Source of the DNA: QHWT01 sp963755695 | Lineage (GTDB): Bacteria > Acidobacteriota > Vicinamibacteria > Vicinamibacterales > 2-12-FULL-66-21 | DNA: 64,000 bases | Direction: 5' to 3' | NCBI GenBank assembly: GCA_963755695.1 | Contig: CAVWLB010000008.1 | Location: 1,364,001 to 1,428,000 of the forward strand | In this document: positions 19,307 to 28,829 of the stretch, one piece after another | Position numbering within the stretch: position 1 is the stretch's first letter | Layout: each line of letters opens with the position of its first letter | Position numbers and translations under genes: made by a program | The notes under the pieces: generated by a model | The model's input: only the letters and a program-made list of their open reading frames with translations | What the model was told of the DNA's origin: nothing | Database searches by the model: none

Positions 19307-19782
19307 AAGACTCCCGTCTCGCGATTCTTGCGGCACGCGTCCCACGAAAATTGCTGTCCGTTCATCGCGATGTAGACTCCGGACGGCAGCACCTGCACAA
19401 ATGACAGCGCGCTCCCGAGATTGAAGAGGCCGTCGGAGCTGCCGAAGGCATACGGAACCATCGCGCCGGTCAAGACGATGGTCTTGTTGGCAAGCCGCGC
19501 CTTCGCCAGCGCGGCGGCTGTCTCGACCATCGTGTCGGTGCCGTGGGTGACGACGAGCGCCTGCTCCGCCGTGTCGCGGCAGCGCTGAACGATGCGCGCG
19601 CGCCCTTCGTCGGTCATCTCGAGGCTGTCGATCATCATCACCGTCTCGATCTCGAGATCGAGCCGTGCGCGGCCAAGGCGAAGCATTTCGGGCACGTGCG
19701 TTTCGAGAAAAAACAACCGTCCGGTGAGCTCGTCGTACTCCTTGTCGAACGTTCCACCGGTGACCAGAATCCGGATTCGCAT
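19285..19782 (-). CDS. Asparaginase-like protein, single N-terminal domain
   Basis: The 165-residue protein contains both catalytic threonine regions of the asparaginase family: ILVTGGTFDKEYDELTGRLF near the start and VVTHGTDTMVETAAALA near residue 85, followed by TIVLTGAMVPYAFGSSDG. It stops where the second domain of a normal asparaginase of about 330 residues would begin. Short one-domain versions exist as an independent family and need not be truncations. ATG 19782 gives MRIRILVTGG; an upstream in-frame ATG at 19848 is less likely. Its activity is uncertain. The last codons lie in the word repeat (FERTHGS, TGA). Confidence 0.82.
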   Translation of the reverse strand: MRIRILVTGGTFDKEYDELTGRLFFLETHVPEMLRLGRARLDLEIETVMMIDSLEMTDEGRARIVQRCRDTAEQALVVTHGTDTMVETAAALAKARLANKTIVLTGAMVPYAFGSSDGLFNLGSALSFVQVLPSGVYIAMNGQQFSWDACRKNRETGVFERTHGS

Positions 19783-19978
19783 GCGCTGTTCGTTCTCACC
19801 ATTCTGCAAGCCCGTGACGAATTTCGTGCGCCGGATCGGGGCCTGCACCTGTCGGTCCCATGACGCTGAACCTTCGCCCTGCTGCTAAGCTCCACGCCAG
19901 TAAACAGTTAGCGAATCCGCCGGCGATTTGCTTCCTGCGGCACTCTGATTGCCCTTCGAAGCGCTCCGGGAGGTATCC

Positions 19979-20065
19979 ATGCTGTTGTTCGCCCTGGCCG
20001 CCATCATGGGCGGTGTCAGCTTCGTGTACGTGAAGAAGCGCCGCCAGCGCAAGACCTCGTCGTAA
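19979..20065 (+). CDS. Candidate 28-residue membrane protein
   Basis: The ORF reads MLLFALAAIMGGVSFVYVKK followed by RRQRKTSS. It has one hydrophobic helix of about 18 residues and a strongly basic tail (KKRRQRK), so an N-out/C-in topology is expected. A good Shine-Dalgarno (GGGAGG) ends 6 nt before the ATG, better than at most genes here. It lies in a gap of about 290 bp between two minus-strand genes and overlaps neither. I recognise no family; it resembles the membrane anchor of larger proteins without the upstream domain. The existence of the protein is inferred only from the start signal and composition. Confidence 0.5.
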   Translation: MLLFALAAIMGGVSFVYVKKRRQRKTSS

Positions 20066-20074
20066 CCGGCGGCG

Positions 20075-22643
20075 TTAGCGCGCGACTCGGCTTGCACGGT
20101 ACAGATCGTCCGCCGACGACAGGATGATGCGCCGCAGCCGCTCCGGGTATCCGGAGGGCAGACGTTCGATGAACGTGCGCACGATTTCTGCCGCGGCGGG
20201 CGACTGATGTCCGCCGAGTGTCGCATCCATCCACCGTTTCGGGAAGAAGATGTCACCGGTGCGCTGAATCTCGCGCAGCATCTCCAGGCCCGGCTGAATG
20301 TACTTCTGTGAAGCCGTGGCGCGCAGCGGATGGTGCAGGTAACGCAACCCCTCGAGCACCCACGGTTCGTGTCGACGATTCGAGACGTCGGCCAGCGAGC
20401 CGAACCATCCGTCGCGGTCGGCCGCGTTCGACGACAGCGCCGGCCTCACGAACGCGAACTGCGCCTTTCGATCCGGGTTCTTCGTGCGCTCCAGCTGTTG
20501 CTCCAAAATTGTCCGGGCATCCTCGATGTCTCGGACGGCGAGCTCCTCCGCGAGACGGATGTAGTCGGTCTCGGCAAGTGTCAGTCCTGGCACCGTTGCC
20601 TTCTGCTTCCACACATCCGCCAGCCACCCGAGCGTTGCCGGAGTACCGGCGGTGTCGCGCAGCGCGGAGAACCATGCAGACTTGAGGCTTTGTGACGGTG
20701 CGGCGGCGAGGCCATCACGCAGCACACGTTCCAGCCGGGGGACGACCGTCCGTCTGGCATCCGGCCTGAGAAACCGCCAGTAGGCCTGCGACACGTATCC
20801 GAGCTCGCGCTGCAGGTTCAGCTCGTCCCGTTCCACCGTCACCGATCGCATCGCCAGCTCCAGCACGGCGTCGGGGCGCACCTCGCCATCGAGCATTGCG
20901 TCCCACAGCGTGATCCACGCTGCCCCCCGTGTGAGCGCGTCGGAGACGTCGGGCAGGTTCTTCATCAGCCAGGACAGAGACGCCGTATCCAGATGAAACT
21001 CGCCGTAGGCGATTCCACCGCCGGTTGGAAGCACGAACAGGGGAGCGGGCAGGCCGCGCGCAGCGACGACCTCGACGCGCGGCGTATTGAGCTGCACGGG
21101 CAGGTGTTTGACGCCATCGGCGTTGGCCACCACGACATCCATCCGCTGATTCCACGCGAGGCCGCGGCCCGGAATCGGATCGCGTTGGGCGAAGGCCAGC
21201 TGCTGAATCCGGCCGTCGGAAACCTTCAGCTCGGTCGTGACGATCGGGCGGCCGCGCTCGTCGACCCACGCGCGACTCCAGGCGGCAAGATCCTCGGGCG
21301 TCCGGCGATCCAAGACCTCGATGAGATCCGGCCACGACGCGTTCGCGAAGGCGTGCGCCTTCAGGTATTCACGCAGACCATCCTGGAATGGACCGGCGCC
21401 GACCAGCGATTCGAGCTGGCGCATCACCATCGGCGCTTTCTGGTAGATGATTGCGCCGTACAGCGTTCCTGCCTCGTCGAGATTCGCGAGCGGCTGACGA
21501 ATCTCGTTCGTTCCCGCCGTCCGGTCGACATCGTAGGCCGCTGGGTAATGGGCGAGCAGGAATCGCAGCTCGTGATTGATCGACGGGAACGACGGATTCA
21601 CGATCTTCGCGGCCATGAAGTTCGCGAAGACCTCCTTCATCCACACATCGTTGAACCACTGCATCGTGACGAGGTCGCCGAACCACATGTGCGCGGTCTC
21701 GTGGGCGATCACGCTGGCGCGTCCCAGCATCTGATCCTGTGTCGCGGTTTCCTCGAGCATCAGGCCGTTCGCGTTGTAGAAGATCGCGCCCGGATGTTCC
21801 ATGCCGCCGAACTGGAAGGCCGGCAGCAGCAGGAAATCGAACTTGCCGAATGGATAGGGGATGCCGGTGTAGCGCTCCAGCCACTGAAGCGCCGCCGCAT
21901 GCAGGTCGAAGATCGCCTCGCGATTCCGCGCGACCTTCGCCGCGTCGGTCTCGCGGTGCAGCATCCGAAACGTACGGCCGTTGCGCTCCGCCCTTTCGAC
22001 GTTGAACTTTCCGGCGGCGAAGGCGAACAGGTAGGTCGAGATCGGCTCGGTCTCGGCGAACTGCAGTCGCGTACGTCCGTCGTTCGGAGGCGTGTGAGCG
22101 CTCTTCGCCGTTGGCCAGGGTCTCCCAGCCGCCGGGCACGTCGAGCGTCAGCGTCCATCGCGCCTTGAGATCCGGCTGATCGAAGCAGGGAAATGCCAGG
22201 TGCGCACGCGCCGGTACGAAGATCGTGTAGAGGAAATCGTCGCTGCGGTTGAGCGGAGCGTCGCCCGCGTTGAAGTCGAGCGCCACGCGGTTGTCGCCGG
22301 CCCGCAGGGCAATTACCGGGACGATGATGTGCCCGTTCACCTGCCGTACCTCGACCTTCGCATCGTCCACCTCGACGCTGCGGAGCAGCCCGGCGCGATC
22401 GGGCTGAAAGTCGATGACCAGGGGGGCCGACGCGTCGCTCAGGGTGAAGGTGATGACCGCTCGCCCGACGAGCGGCTGCTGACGGGTTGCCGGTACGGTA
22501 AACGACAGCTCGTAGCGCAGGTTGGAGATGCGCCGCACCCGCTCCTGCGCCAGGGCCTGGCTGACGCCCGTTTCCGGGTCGGGCTTCAGGCGTTGCGACG
22601 CGCCGACCAGCGCCAGGATGGCCATCACGATCAACACTCGCAT
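20075..22643 (-). CDS. M1-family aminopeptidase (aminopeptidase N-like), one frameshift
   Basis: From ATG 22643 (MRVLIVMAILALVGASQRLK, signal peptide) an N-terminal beta domain runs to a shift near 22100 (DDFLYTIFVPARAHLAFPCF; WTLTLDVPGGWETLANGE). The second frame carries the exopeptidase motif GGMEHPGA, the zinc motif HETAHMWFGD (about residue 314) with the third ligand in WMKEVFANF, and then a long helical ERAP1-like C domain. Total length is about 855 residues, normal for the family. It is probably an exported metallo-aminopeptidase for peptide scavenging. The 203-bp leader between GT87 and this gene is filled with TCGAAGGA repeats. Confidence 0.9.
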
Positions 22644-22664
22644 CGGTGCATCATGCCATGGGTG

Positions 22665-22846
22665 TCCTGACAATCGAAGAATCGAAGGAAAGCCGAAGTC
22701 TCGAAGAAAACCACTATCTGTCGAAGGAAACGGAACTAATCGAAGGAGCACACCACTATGGAAGAAGCTCGAAAGAACCCACGGTGTTGTAGCTCCTTCG
22801 AATCCTTCGTCTGCCTTCGATGCCTTCGATTGCTAGGACAGCCATC
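22665..22846. repeat. TCGAAGGA word cluster with inverted arms
   Basis: The left part repeats TCGAAGAA/TCGAAGGAA (22673-22745). The right part repeats the complement TCCTTCGA/CCTTCGAT (22792-22830). TCGAAGGAGC at 22740-22749 pairs perfectly with GCTCCTTCGA at 22792-22801, so a large imperfect stem-loop can form. The word CCACTAT occurs twice inside. The cluster fills the gap between the GT87 stop and the M1 peptidase start. Confidence 0.85.
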
Positions 22847-23994
22847 CTACACAACCCGTCGGAACCGCAGGGTGATGAGTGCGGCGACCTCGACGAGGAA
22901 GCAGATGGTGATCGCCGACACCGCCATGAACGTCGCGTACGCCTCCCGGCCCATCAGATCGTAGATGCTCAGCGCAGCCAATGCGATTGACGCGATGGTT
23001 GCGATCTTCAGGTTCTGCGGCAGCGACGACAGCTCGTTGATCAGCAGCATGACGGCGGGCGTTGAAATCAGGAACACATAATCCCAGCCCTGCGGCGAGA
23101 GCAGCGGGATGAGCATCAGCAGCAGCGACGCTTCGAGCGGGTCGGGGTCCCGAATTCCGCGGCGCGCGGCGACGACCACCGCGGTCAGCGCGAGCAGGAT
23201 GAACCCGAGCAGCGGCTGAGGGTCGAGGCACCGGACTCGGGACCGAGCCATTTCGTGAACATCGCTGCGATCGAGACGTTGTCCTGATTGGTCAGGTTCG
23301 GCGGCGTCGAGGAGGTGACGGCGTGCCACCACTCATTCAGCAGCCGGAGATTGCCCGTCCATCCATACATCGCCGCCGGCAGGACGAGAGCGGCGGCGAG
23401 GCCGGCGGCCATCGCCGCAAACGCCGTGCGGTTCGGCCGCAGCGCAAGCCACGGCACGAACACGGCTGCGTACGGCTTGACGACGATCGCCAGCGCGATG
23501 AGCAGCCCGGCCGTCCATTCGCGTCGCCGGCGCATTTCCACCACGGCAAGAACCACGAGCACCGCAAACAGGAGGTTGACCTGCCCGAGCACGAGCTCGT
23601 GCGCATAGAACTTCGCCATCGCCAGGAAGGTCAGCACGAGAAGCAGCACGACAGGGCGTCTCGGTTCGGGAAGCGCCCGGACGCTGAGACCGAGCAGCAC
23701 GAGCATCAACACGGCGGAGGCCGCGAACCAGAACGCCTTGGCAGCATTGACCGGCAGCAGCGCGAGCGGCGCCGCCATCAACGCAAATGCCGGCAGATAC
23801 TTGAACTGGAAGTGGCCGTCTTCGGCCCGATACAGAGGCTCGGCCGCACTGGCGCGCGACCCGGCAGTCCAGTAGACCTCGAAGTCGGGCATCTTGCGCG
23901 AGACGCGCGTTGTAAACAGGGCCACGAGCGAGACCGCGGCAAGCACGGCGAGCAGCAGGCGGGTGCGCAGGCTGCCCGCGCGGTAGCGGGGCAT
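22847..23994 (-). CDS. GT87-type membrane glycosyltransferase (DUF2029), one frameshift
   Basis: The protein of about 380 residues has about ten membrane helices. The N terminus (DFEVYWTAGSRASAAEPLYR) carries the acidic residue and the EPLY motif of GT87 polyprenol-phosphate-mannose-dependent transferases, and LLALAIVVKPYAAVFVPWLA-like text (LIALAIVVKPYA) is also typical. A shift near 23226 separates it from the last four helices (LLSPQGWDYVFLISTPAVML). The C terminus is RFRRVV with TAG at 22847-22849. It probably adds a hexose from a lipid carrier on the periplasmic side. It lies upstream of the M1 peptidase on the same strand. Confidence 0.85.
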
Positions 23995-24014
23995 CGCGAC
24001 AGTATATCGGCGGC

Positions 24015-26468
24015 CTATTCTCCGCGAAGCGCGAGCGCGGGATCGATCCTGGTCGCGCGGAAGGCCGGGACGTAGGAGGCCAAGAGCGCCATCGCGGCAA
24101 GGAGCAGCGGCACGCCGATAAAGGTGATCGGATCGACCGGAGAGATTCCGAACAGCATGTTGGTAACCATGTGCGAAACGCTCAGCGCTGCGGCAATCCC
24201 GATCGCGACCCCAACACCGACGAGCACGAGGCCGCGGCCGAGCACGAGCCGCAGGATCTCGGCGCGATCCGCCCCGAGCGCCATGCGGACCCCAATCTCC
24301 TGCGTCCGCTGGCTTGCAGCGTACGACACCACCCCGTAGACGCCGACCAACGCGAGCGCGAGGCCGAGCAGTCCCAGCGCTCCTCCGAATTGCGCGCCCA
24401 ACCGCAGCAGGAGAAATCCATTGGGTCCTTCGATCATGTGCTGCATCGTGACCACGTCGAAGATGGGCAGGTCGGGATCCAGCGAGCGGATTACCCGCTG
24501 AAGCGCCGGCGTGAGGGCGGCCGGGTCTCCGGCCGTGCGCAGCTGGAGCACCCGCAGCGATCGGTATTGCTGCTCGAGCGGCGCGAAGAAAAATGGCATC
24601 GGATCGTCGAAAAGGCTCTGCTGCTTGCCGTCTCTGACCACGCCAACGATCTCGAGCCAGACATTGCCGACATCCTCAGTGCGAAAGCGACGGCCGATCG
24701 GATCCTGTTTCGGCCAGAACCGGTTCGCCATGTGCTCGTTGACGATCGCAACCGGGCGGGAGTGGCGGTCGTCGGCGGTGGTGAAGAACCGACCCTTGAT
24801 CAACTCCGGCCTCAACGTCTGGAGGTACTCCGGCGTGACCAGGTTGTAGCCTCCCTGCGGCTTTCGCGACTTGTCCGATGGCGCTTGTCCCTCGATCTCG
24901 AGATACGCGCCCGTGTTGTAGTAGCCGAGCGGCACCGAGTAGGCGAAGCTCGCGCTTTGGACGCCGGGGATCTGCTTGGCGCGGCGGAGCAGCTCCTCGT
25001 AGAAGGTACGGCCGCGCGATTCGTCGTAGCCCTGTTGCGCGACGTCGACCGCCGCGTTCAGCACGTGCGAGGGATCGAACCCGAGATCGATCGATTGTGC
25101 GTTCATCGCGCTGCGCACGAAGAGGCCTGCGGCGACGAGCAGCACCAGCGAGACCGCCACCTGCGCGACGACGAGCACGCTGCGAACGCGCTGACGCGCC
25201 CCGCCTTCGGACGCGCCACGGCCTCCTTCCCGAAGTACAGCGTTCAGGTCCGTGCGCGAGGCGCGCAGCGCGGGCAGGAGGCCGACGCCAACGCCGGCGG
25301 CGAGCGCAATCACCGCGATATACGCGAACACCCGCCAGTCGAGCGTCAGATCGAAGCGGAACGGCAGGTCTCCGGGAAGCCGAATGCCTCCGATCAGCCG
25401 CGCCGAAAAGAATGCCAGCACCGCGCCGGCGACTCCACCGGCGATCGCCAGGAGCAGGCTCTCGGTGAGCAGTTGACGCACCAGACGGCCTCTTGCCGCG
25501 CCCAGCGCAGACCGCATCGCGAGCTCGCGCTGACGGACCGTCGCACGCACCATGATCAGGTTGACGACGTTTACGCAGGCGACGAGCAGCACGAGCCCGA
25601 CGAGGACCAAGAACACCCCTGCGACCACCGGAGTTTCATCCGCGCTGTTGGCTTCCGGTCGCGCAAGGCGCTCGGGGATGACCCGCGCCCGAACCGTCTT
25701 GTTGGTTGCCGGGTATTGCTTTTCGAGCTGCGCGGCAATGACGTCGACGGAGGCCTGGGCCTGCGCGCGGCTGATGCCTGGCTTCAGTCGACCGATCACG
25801 TGAAGCTGGTGCTCATCGCGCTTGGTCGACATCGTGCGATAGGCATCCGCAGGCTCCATCGACAGCGGCAGATACCCATCGAACTCGATGAGCGCATACG
25901 CGCCGAGAAACGACTCGGGGACGACCCCCGCGACCGTGAACGGCTTGCCGTTCAGCACGACGGTCTTGCCCACAGCCGATGGGTTCCCGTTGAAGCGCCT
26001 CTTCCAGTAGGAGTGGCCGAGAACGATGACCGGGTCGGCGCCCGGTACAGCGGCCTCGCCCGGTTGCACGACCCGGCCGGTTGCGGGCGGCACGCCGAGC
26101 ATGGAGAAGAAATTGCTCGTGACGTAACTGACGACGATCCGTTCCGCGTGCTGATCGGCGCTGAGGCCGACGAAGTTGACGTCGTAAGCTGCGAGATCCT
26201 CGAATGGCCCGCTCTTCCGGTAGTCCTCGTAATCGAGCCACGACACGTTGTGCGGTTGCTCGCTTCCCTCGTGCTGCACCGCGAGCACGTATAGGCCGCC
26301 CGGGTCACGGACCGGCATTGGCTTCAACAGCATCCGATTGACGATCGTGAACACCGCGGCGTTGGCGCCAATGCCGAGCCCCAGGGTCAAGACAACGGCA
26401 ATGGTGAAGAGCGGCGCGCGCGTGAGGGTGCGGAAGCCAAGGCGAATATCCTGCCAGAGCGTTTCCAT
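24015..26468 (-). CDS. ADOP-type ABC transporter permease (MacB/FtsX fold)
   Basis: The intact 817-residue protein begins METLWQDIRLGFRTLTRAPL, diagnostic of the acidobacterial duplicated orphan permeases. It has an N-terminal helix (FTIAVVLTLGLGIGANAAVF), a MacB-type periplasmic domain (about 60-260), a FtsX block of three helices, a second periplasmic domain with PVAIVNEHMANRFWPKQDPI and a final FtsX block (TQEIGVRMALGADRAEILRL), i.e. two FtsX units as expected. No ATPase gene is adjacent, which is usual for these 'orphan' permeases. The role is unknown: export or envelope signalling. Confidence 0.95.
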   Translation of the reverse strand: METLWQDIRLGFRTLTRAPLFTIAVVLTLGLGIGANAAVFTIVNRMLLKPMPVRDPGGLYVLAVQHEGSEQPHNVSWLDYEDYRKSGPFEDLAAYDVNFVGLSADQHAERIVVSYVTSNFFSMLGVPPATGRVVQPGEAAVPGADPVIVLGHSYWKRRFNGNPSAVGKTVVLNGKPFTVAGVVPESFLGAYALIEFDGYLPLSMEPADAYRTMSTKRDEHQLHVIGRLKPGISRAQAQASVDVIAAQLEKQYPATNKTVRARVIPERLARPEANSADETPVVAGVFLVLVGLVLLVACVNVVNLIMVRATVRQRELAMRSALGAARGRLVRQLLTESLLLAIAGGVAGAVLAFFSARLIGGIRLPGDLPFRFDLTLDWRVFAYIAVIALAAGVGVGLLPALRASRTDLNAVLREGGRGASEGGARQRVRSVLVVAQVAVSLVLLVAAGLFVRSAMNAQSIDLGFDPSHVLNAAVDVAQQGYDESRGRTFYEELLRRAKQIPGVQSASFAYSVPLGYYNTGAYLEIEGQAPSDKSRKPQGGYNLVTPEYLQTLRPELIKGRFFTTADDRHSRPVAIVNEHMANRFWPKQDPIGRRFRTEDVGNVWLEIVGVVRDGKQQSLFDDPMPFFFAPLEQQYRSLRVLQLRTAGDPAALTPALQRVIRSLDPDLPIFDVVTMQHMIEGPNGFLLLRLGAQFGGALGLLGLALALVGVYGVVSYAASQRTQEIGVRMALGADRAEILRLVLGRGLVLVGVGVAIGIAAALSVSHMVTNMLFGISPVDPITFIGVPLLLAAMALLASYVPAFRATRIDPALALRGE

Positions 26469-26569
26469 AAGCCCTACAACGGGTTAGAGGGACGAAAAGT
26501 TCCGCTCGCTGGGGCTGCTCTCCTCGAGAGGGCCGACGCGGTCGCCGGCAGGCCATAAAATCTGTCGGC

Positions 26570-26590
26570 TGTGAGCCATCAGCCGTGGTG
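26570..26590. repeat. Short GAGCCATCAGCC word copy
   Basis: GTGAGCCATCAGCC sits upstream of the FkbM start and matches the GAGCCATCAGCCAGCATGAG wording at 19255-19275. It makes a GTG at 26571 look like an in-frame start, which I therefore did not use. Confidence 0.5.
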
Positions 26591-26600
26591 GGTTCCAATT

Positions 26601-27479
26601 ATGCGCGCGATCGTGAGCGGTACGCCGCGCGGCAAATATGCCATCGTTTCGCGCTGGAGTCCGCGGCGCGGCCGCTTCGTCGCCCGCCTGTCGCGGGATC
26701 TCGGCGGGGCGAGGTTCGAGTGCGATCTCGCGGACGTCATCGCCCGCGAAGTCTGTCTCACCGGCTATTACGAGCCGCCCGTGAGCCGCGTTGCGCGGCG
26801 GTTGACGAAACATGGCGGCACCGTCGTCGATGCGGGAGCGAACTGGGGCTACTTCTCGCTGCTCGCGGCCTCCGCCGTTGGCGACGCCGGCAGGGTGGTT
26901 GCCCTCGAACCGGATCCTCGCCATTTCGAACGGTTGACACGCAACATCACGCTGAACCAGTTCTCACAGGTGACCCCGCTGCAGATCGCCGCAGGCTCAT
27001 GTGACGGCCTCGTCACCTTGATCGGCTACTCGGACGAGTCCGACAACCGCGGAGTTTCCCGGATTCCCGGAAGAGAAACCGCGACGCACGGGTTCGAGGT
27101 CCGCCGCACGTCCATCGACGGGCTCACAGCATCGGACCGTCGAGTGGACGTGGTGAAGATTGACGTCGAAGGCGCCGAGCTGGATGTCCTCGCGGGTATG
27201 CGCCATGGTCTGGCCACGGCGCGATACGCATCGATACTGCTGGAACTCCACCCGACTCTGCTTCGAGAGCAGGCCCGCGAGCCTGCGGAATGTATCGAAG
27301 CCTTGTTGGACTATGGCTACCGCGGCTGGTCGATCGATCTCACACCGAGCGCCTATCGATCAGCGCTCGCCCGCAACACACAGATAGAAGAGCTTCTCAG
27401 GCCCGTGGACGAGTGGCGACACACGGCCTGGCCGCACCAGTTGTGGTTGGCGCCCGGCGAATCCCTTATGGCATGCTAG
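26601..27479 (+). CDS. FkbM-family SAM-dependent methyltransferase
   Basis: The 292-residue protein has an FkbM domain: GTVVDAGANWGYFSLLAASA (SAM-binding motif I), VVALEPDPRHFERL and DVVKIDVEGAELDVLAGM, the signature acidic motif. Such enzymes O-methylate sugars, glycolipids or secondary metabolites. ATG 26601 (MRAIVSGTPRGKYAIVS) is preferred over GTG 26571, which lies in a repeat. A TAAAAT hexamer at 26556-26561 could be a -10 box, but no convincing -35 accompanies it. A second FkbM protein lies in the EPS operon at 48088-48957. Confidence 0.9.
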   Translation: MRAIVSGTPRGKYAIVSRWSPRRGRFVARLSRDLGGARFECDLADVIAREVCLTGYYEPPVSRVARRLTKHGGTVVDAGANWGYFSLLAASAVGDAGRVVALEPDPRHFERLTRNITLNQFSQVTPLQIAAGSCDGLVTLIGYSDESDNRGVSRIPGRETATHGFEVRRTSIDGLTASDRRVDVVKIDVEGAELDVLAGMRHGLATARYASILLELHPTLLREQAREPAECIEALLDYGYRGWSIDLTPSAYRSALARNTQIEELLRPVDEWRHTAWPHQLWLAPGESLMAC

Positions 27480-27497
27480 AGCTTTCGTCGAGGTCCC

Positions 27498-28253
27498 TTG
27501 CTGTCGCGATCGATCATCCCTCCATCCTACGAACAGGTTCACGGCCACGCGCGGCGCATCGAGCTGGCCTCGGATCGCACGATCCGCGAGCGGAACAAGA
27601 TCAGCTATCGGCTCGCGCACTGGCCGATCTGGATTTTCGTCTACTTCATCGCTCCGGGGCCGATGACCTTCAGCCTCTTTGCCCACGGATTCAGCTGGAG
27701 GATGGGCGCGTGGCTGGGCCTCGTCCTGGTTGGCACGGGCCTCGCCGGCCTGGCGGGAAAGCTGCCCGGAGTCGAGCCGCGTCCCTACATCATCCGGTTC
27801 ACCGAGGATCGGCCGAATCCTCTCTACCGCCGCATCTGCTACACCCTCGCGTGGAGCGAAGCGGTCACCTTCGCGGTCCTGAACATCGCCGGGCTTGCAA
27901 TCGCGATCGTCACGGGTCACTGGCGGCTGCGGCAGATCTACGAGGCGGCCTACTTTCCAATTGCCGGCACGATCTGGTTGCTCGGTGCGCTTGGCCAGCT
28001 CCCGCGCGTCAAGCCGTCGACCAAAGGGGAAGGTCACGAGCGCCGCTATTTCTACGGCTCGGTCTGGGCGGTGTGCGTCGCTCAGCCGGTCCTGTGGGTC
28101 TTATGGAAGGCGCTGCCGGAGACGCCGTCGACTGACGCCTTTAAACTCGCCGTTTTCGTCGGCATCCTGGCGTGGGTCGGCAATCGCGCACGGCTCGGCC
28201 TGCTCCCTCGCACGCGTCCGATTGTGCCTGGGGAACTCGCAGTCTCGGATTGA
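27498..28253 (+). CDS. Polytopic membrane protein of unknown function
   Basis: This 251-residue protein has about six membrane helices and an N-terminal cytoplasmic stretch (YEQVHGHARRIELASDRTIR). I recognise no family. Visible features are IWIFVYFIAPGPMTFSLFAH, a charged loop EPRPYIIRFTEDRPNPLYRR and a C-terminal GILAWVGNRARLGLLPRTRP. The start is a TTG at 27498, 18 nt after the FkbM stop. There is no ATG before the first helix, so TTG is the only start that keeps the N-terminal domain. It is probably cotranscribed with the FkbM gene. Confidence 0.7.
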   Translation: MLSRSIIPPSYEQVHGHARRIELASDRTIRERNKISYRLAHWPIWIFVYFIAPGPMTFSLFAHGFSWRMGAWLGLVLVGTGLAGLAGKLPGVEPRPYIIRFTEDRPNPLYRRICYTLAWSEAVTFAVLNIAGLAIAIVTGHWRLRQIYEAAYFPIAGTIWLLGALGQLPRVKPSTKGEGHERRYFYGSVWAVCVAQPVLWVLWKALPETPSTDAFKLAVFVGILAWVGNRARLGLLPRTRPIVPGELAVSD

Positions 28254-28309
28254 GAATTGCTGCAAGATATGGGTGTGGTGGTGGTAGTTGGCACGGGCCT
28301 CGACGGTTG

Positions 28310-28327
28310 GCCGCCACGCGTGGCGGC
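28310..28327. repeat. Perfect 18-bp palindrome upstream of the thioredoxin gene
   Basis: GCCGCCACGCGTGGCGGC is fully self-complementary. It lies 56 bp after the membrane-protein stop and 34 bp before the thioredoxin ATG. It could be a regulator binding site or the stem of a terminator or attenuator, but no T-run follows. Confidence 0.8.
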
Positions 28328-28361
28328 TGTCCGCACCGGGCCCAGCTGCGAGGCCTGAGAC

Positions 28362-28829
28362 ATGTCTAGTGCAACGCTCGACCCCGTTGGCATCGTGGTG
28401 GCGTGTCGCGAGTGCGGACAGCGAAATCGGTTGCAATACGGCCGCGTGACCGCCGAGACGCGCTGCGGCAAGTGCAAGGCGGCGCTCGGACCTCCTGCGG
28501 AACCGATTGAAGTTCCCGATGCCGCGACGTTCGACGCGCTGGTCGCGAGCGCGAAGATCCCGGTCGTGGTCGACTTCTGGGCGCCGTGGTGTGGACCCTG
28601 CCGGATGGTCGCCCCCGAAATCGCGCGCGTCGCGGCATCAAATGCCGGACGACTGCTGGTCGTCAAGGTGAACACCGACGCGGTGTCGGAGCTGGGTGAC
28701 CGCTTCGGCATTCGATCGATTCCAACCATGGCGGTGTTTGCGGGAGGGACAGAGCGCGGACGGACCGCAGGCGCCCGCCCCGCGGCGGATATCGAGGCGT
28801 TCGTGCGGTCGGTCGTCGAGGCTCGATGA
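28362..28829 (+). CDS. trxC: Thioredoxin with N-terminal zinc ribbon (TrxC-like)
   Basis: The 155-residue protein has a small zinc ribbon (CREC at 15-18, CGKC at 35-38) followed by a thioredoxin fold with the active site WCGPC at 76-80 and the cis-Pro in RSIPTMAVF. This architecture is that of thioredoxin 2 (TrxC), a cytoplasmic disulfide reductase that can serve Msr enzymes and oxidative stress. The start ATG 28362 is clear. The stop overlaps the next ATG as ATGA, so translation with the E1 fusion is likely coupled. Confidence 0.92.
   Translation: MSSATLDPVGIVVACRECGQRNRLQYGRVTAETRCGKCKAALGPPAEPIEVPDAATFDALVASAKIPVVVDFWAPWCGPCRMVAPEIARVAASNAGRLLVVKVNTDAVSELGDRFGIRSIPTMAVFAGGTERGRTAGARPAADIEAFVRSVVEAR

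Noticed and set aside
24171..26294. 707-codon open frame on the plus strand
   Set aside because: It is exactly antisense to the intact ADOP permease, rich in Arg/Glu/His/Asp without domain patterns, as expected from the complement of GC-rich codons.
26571..26600. GTG start for the FkbM methyltransferase
   Set aside because: The GTG and the next codons lie in a GAGCCAT word repeat; ATG 26601 begins sequence with coding character.
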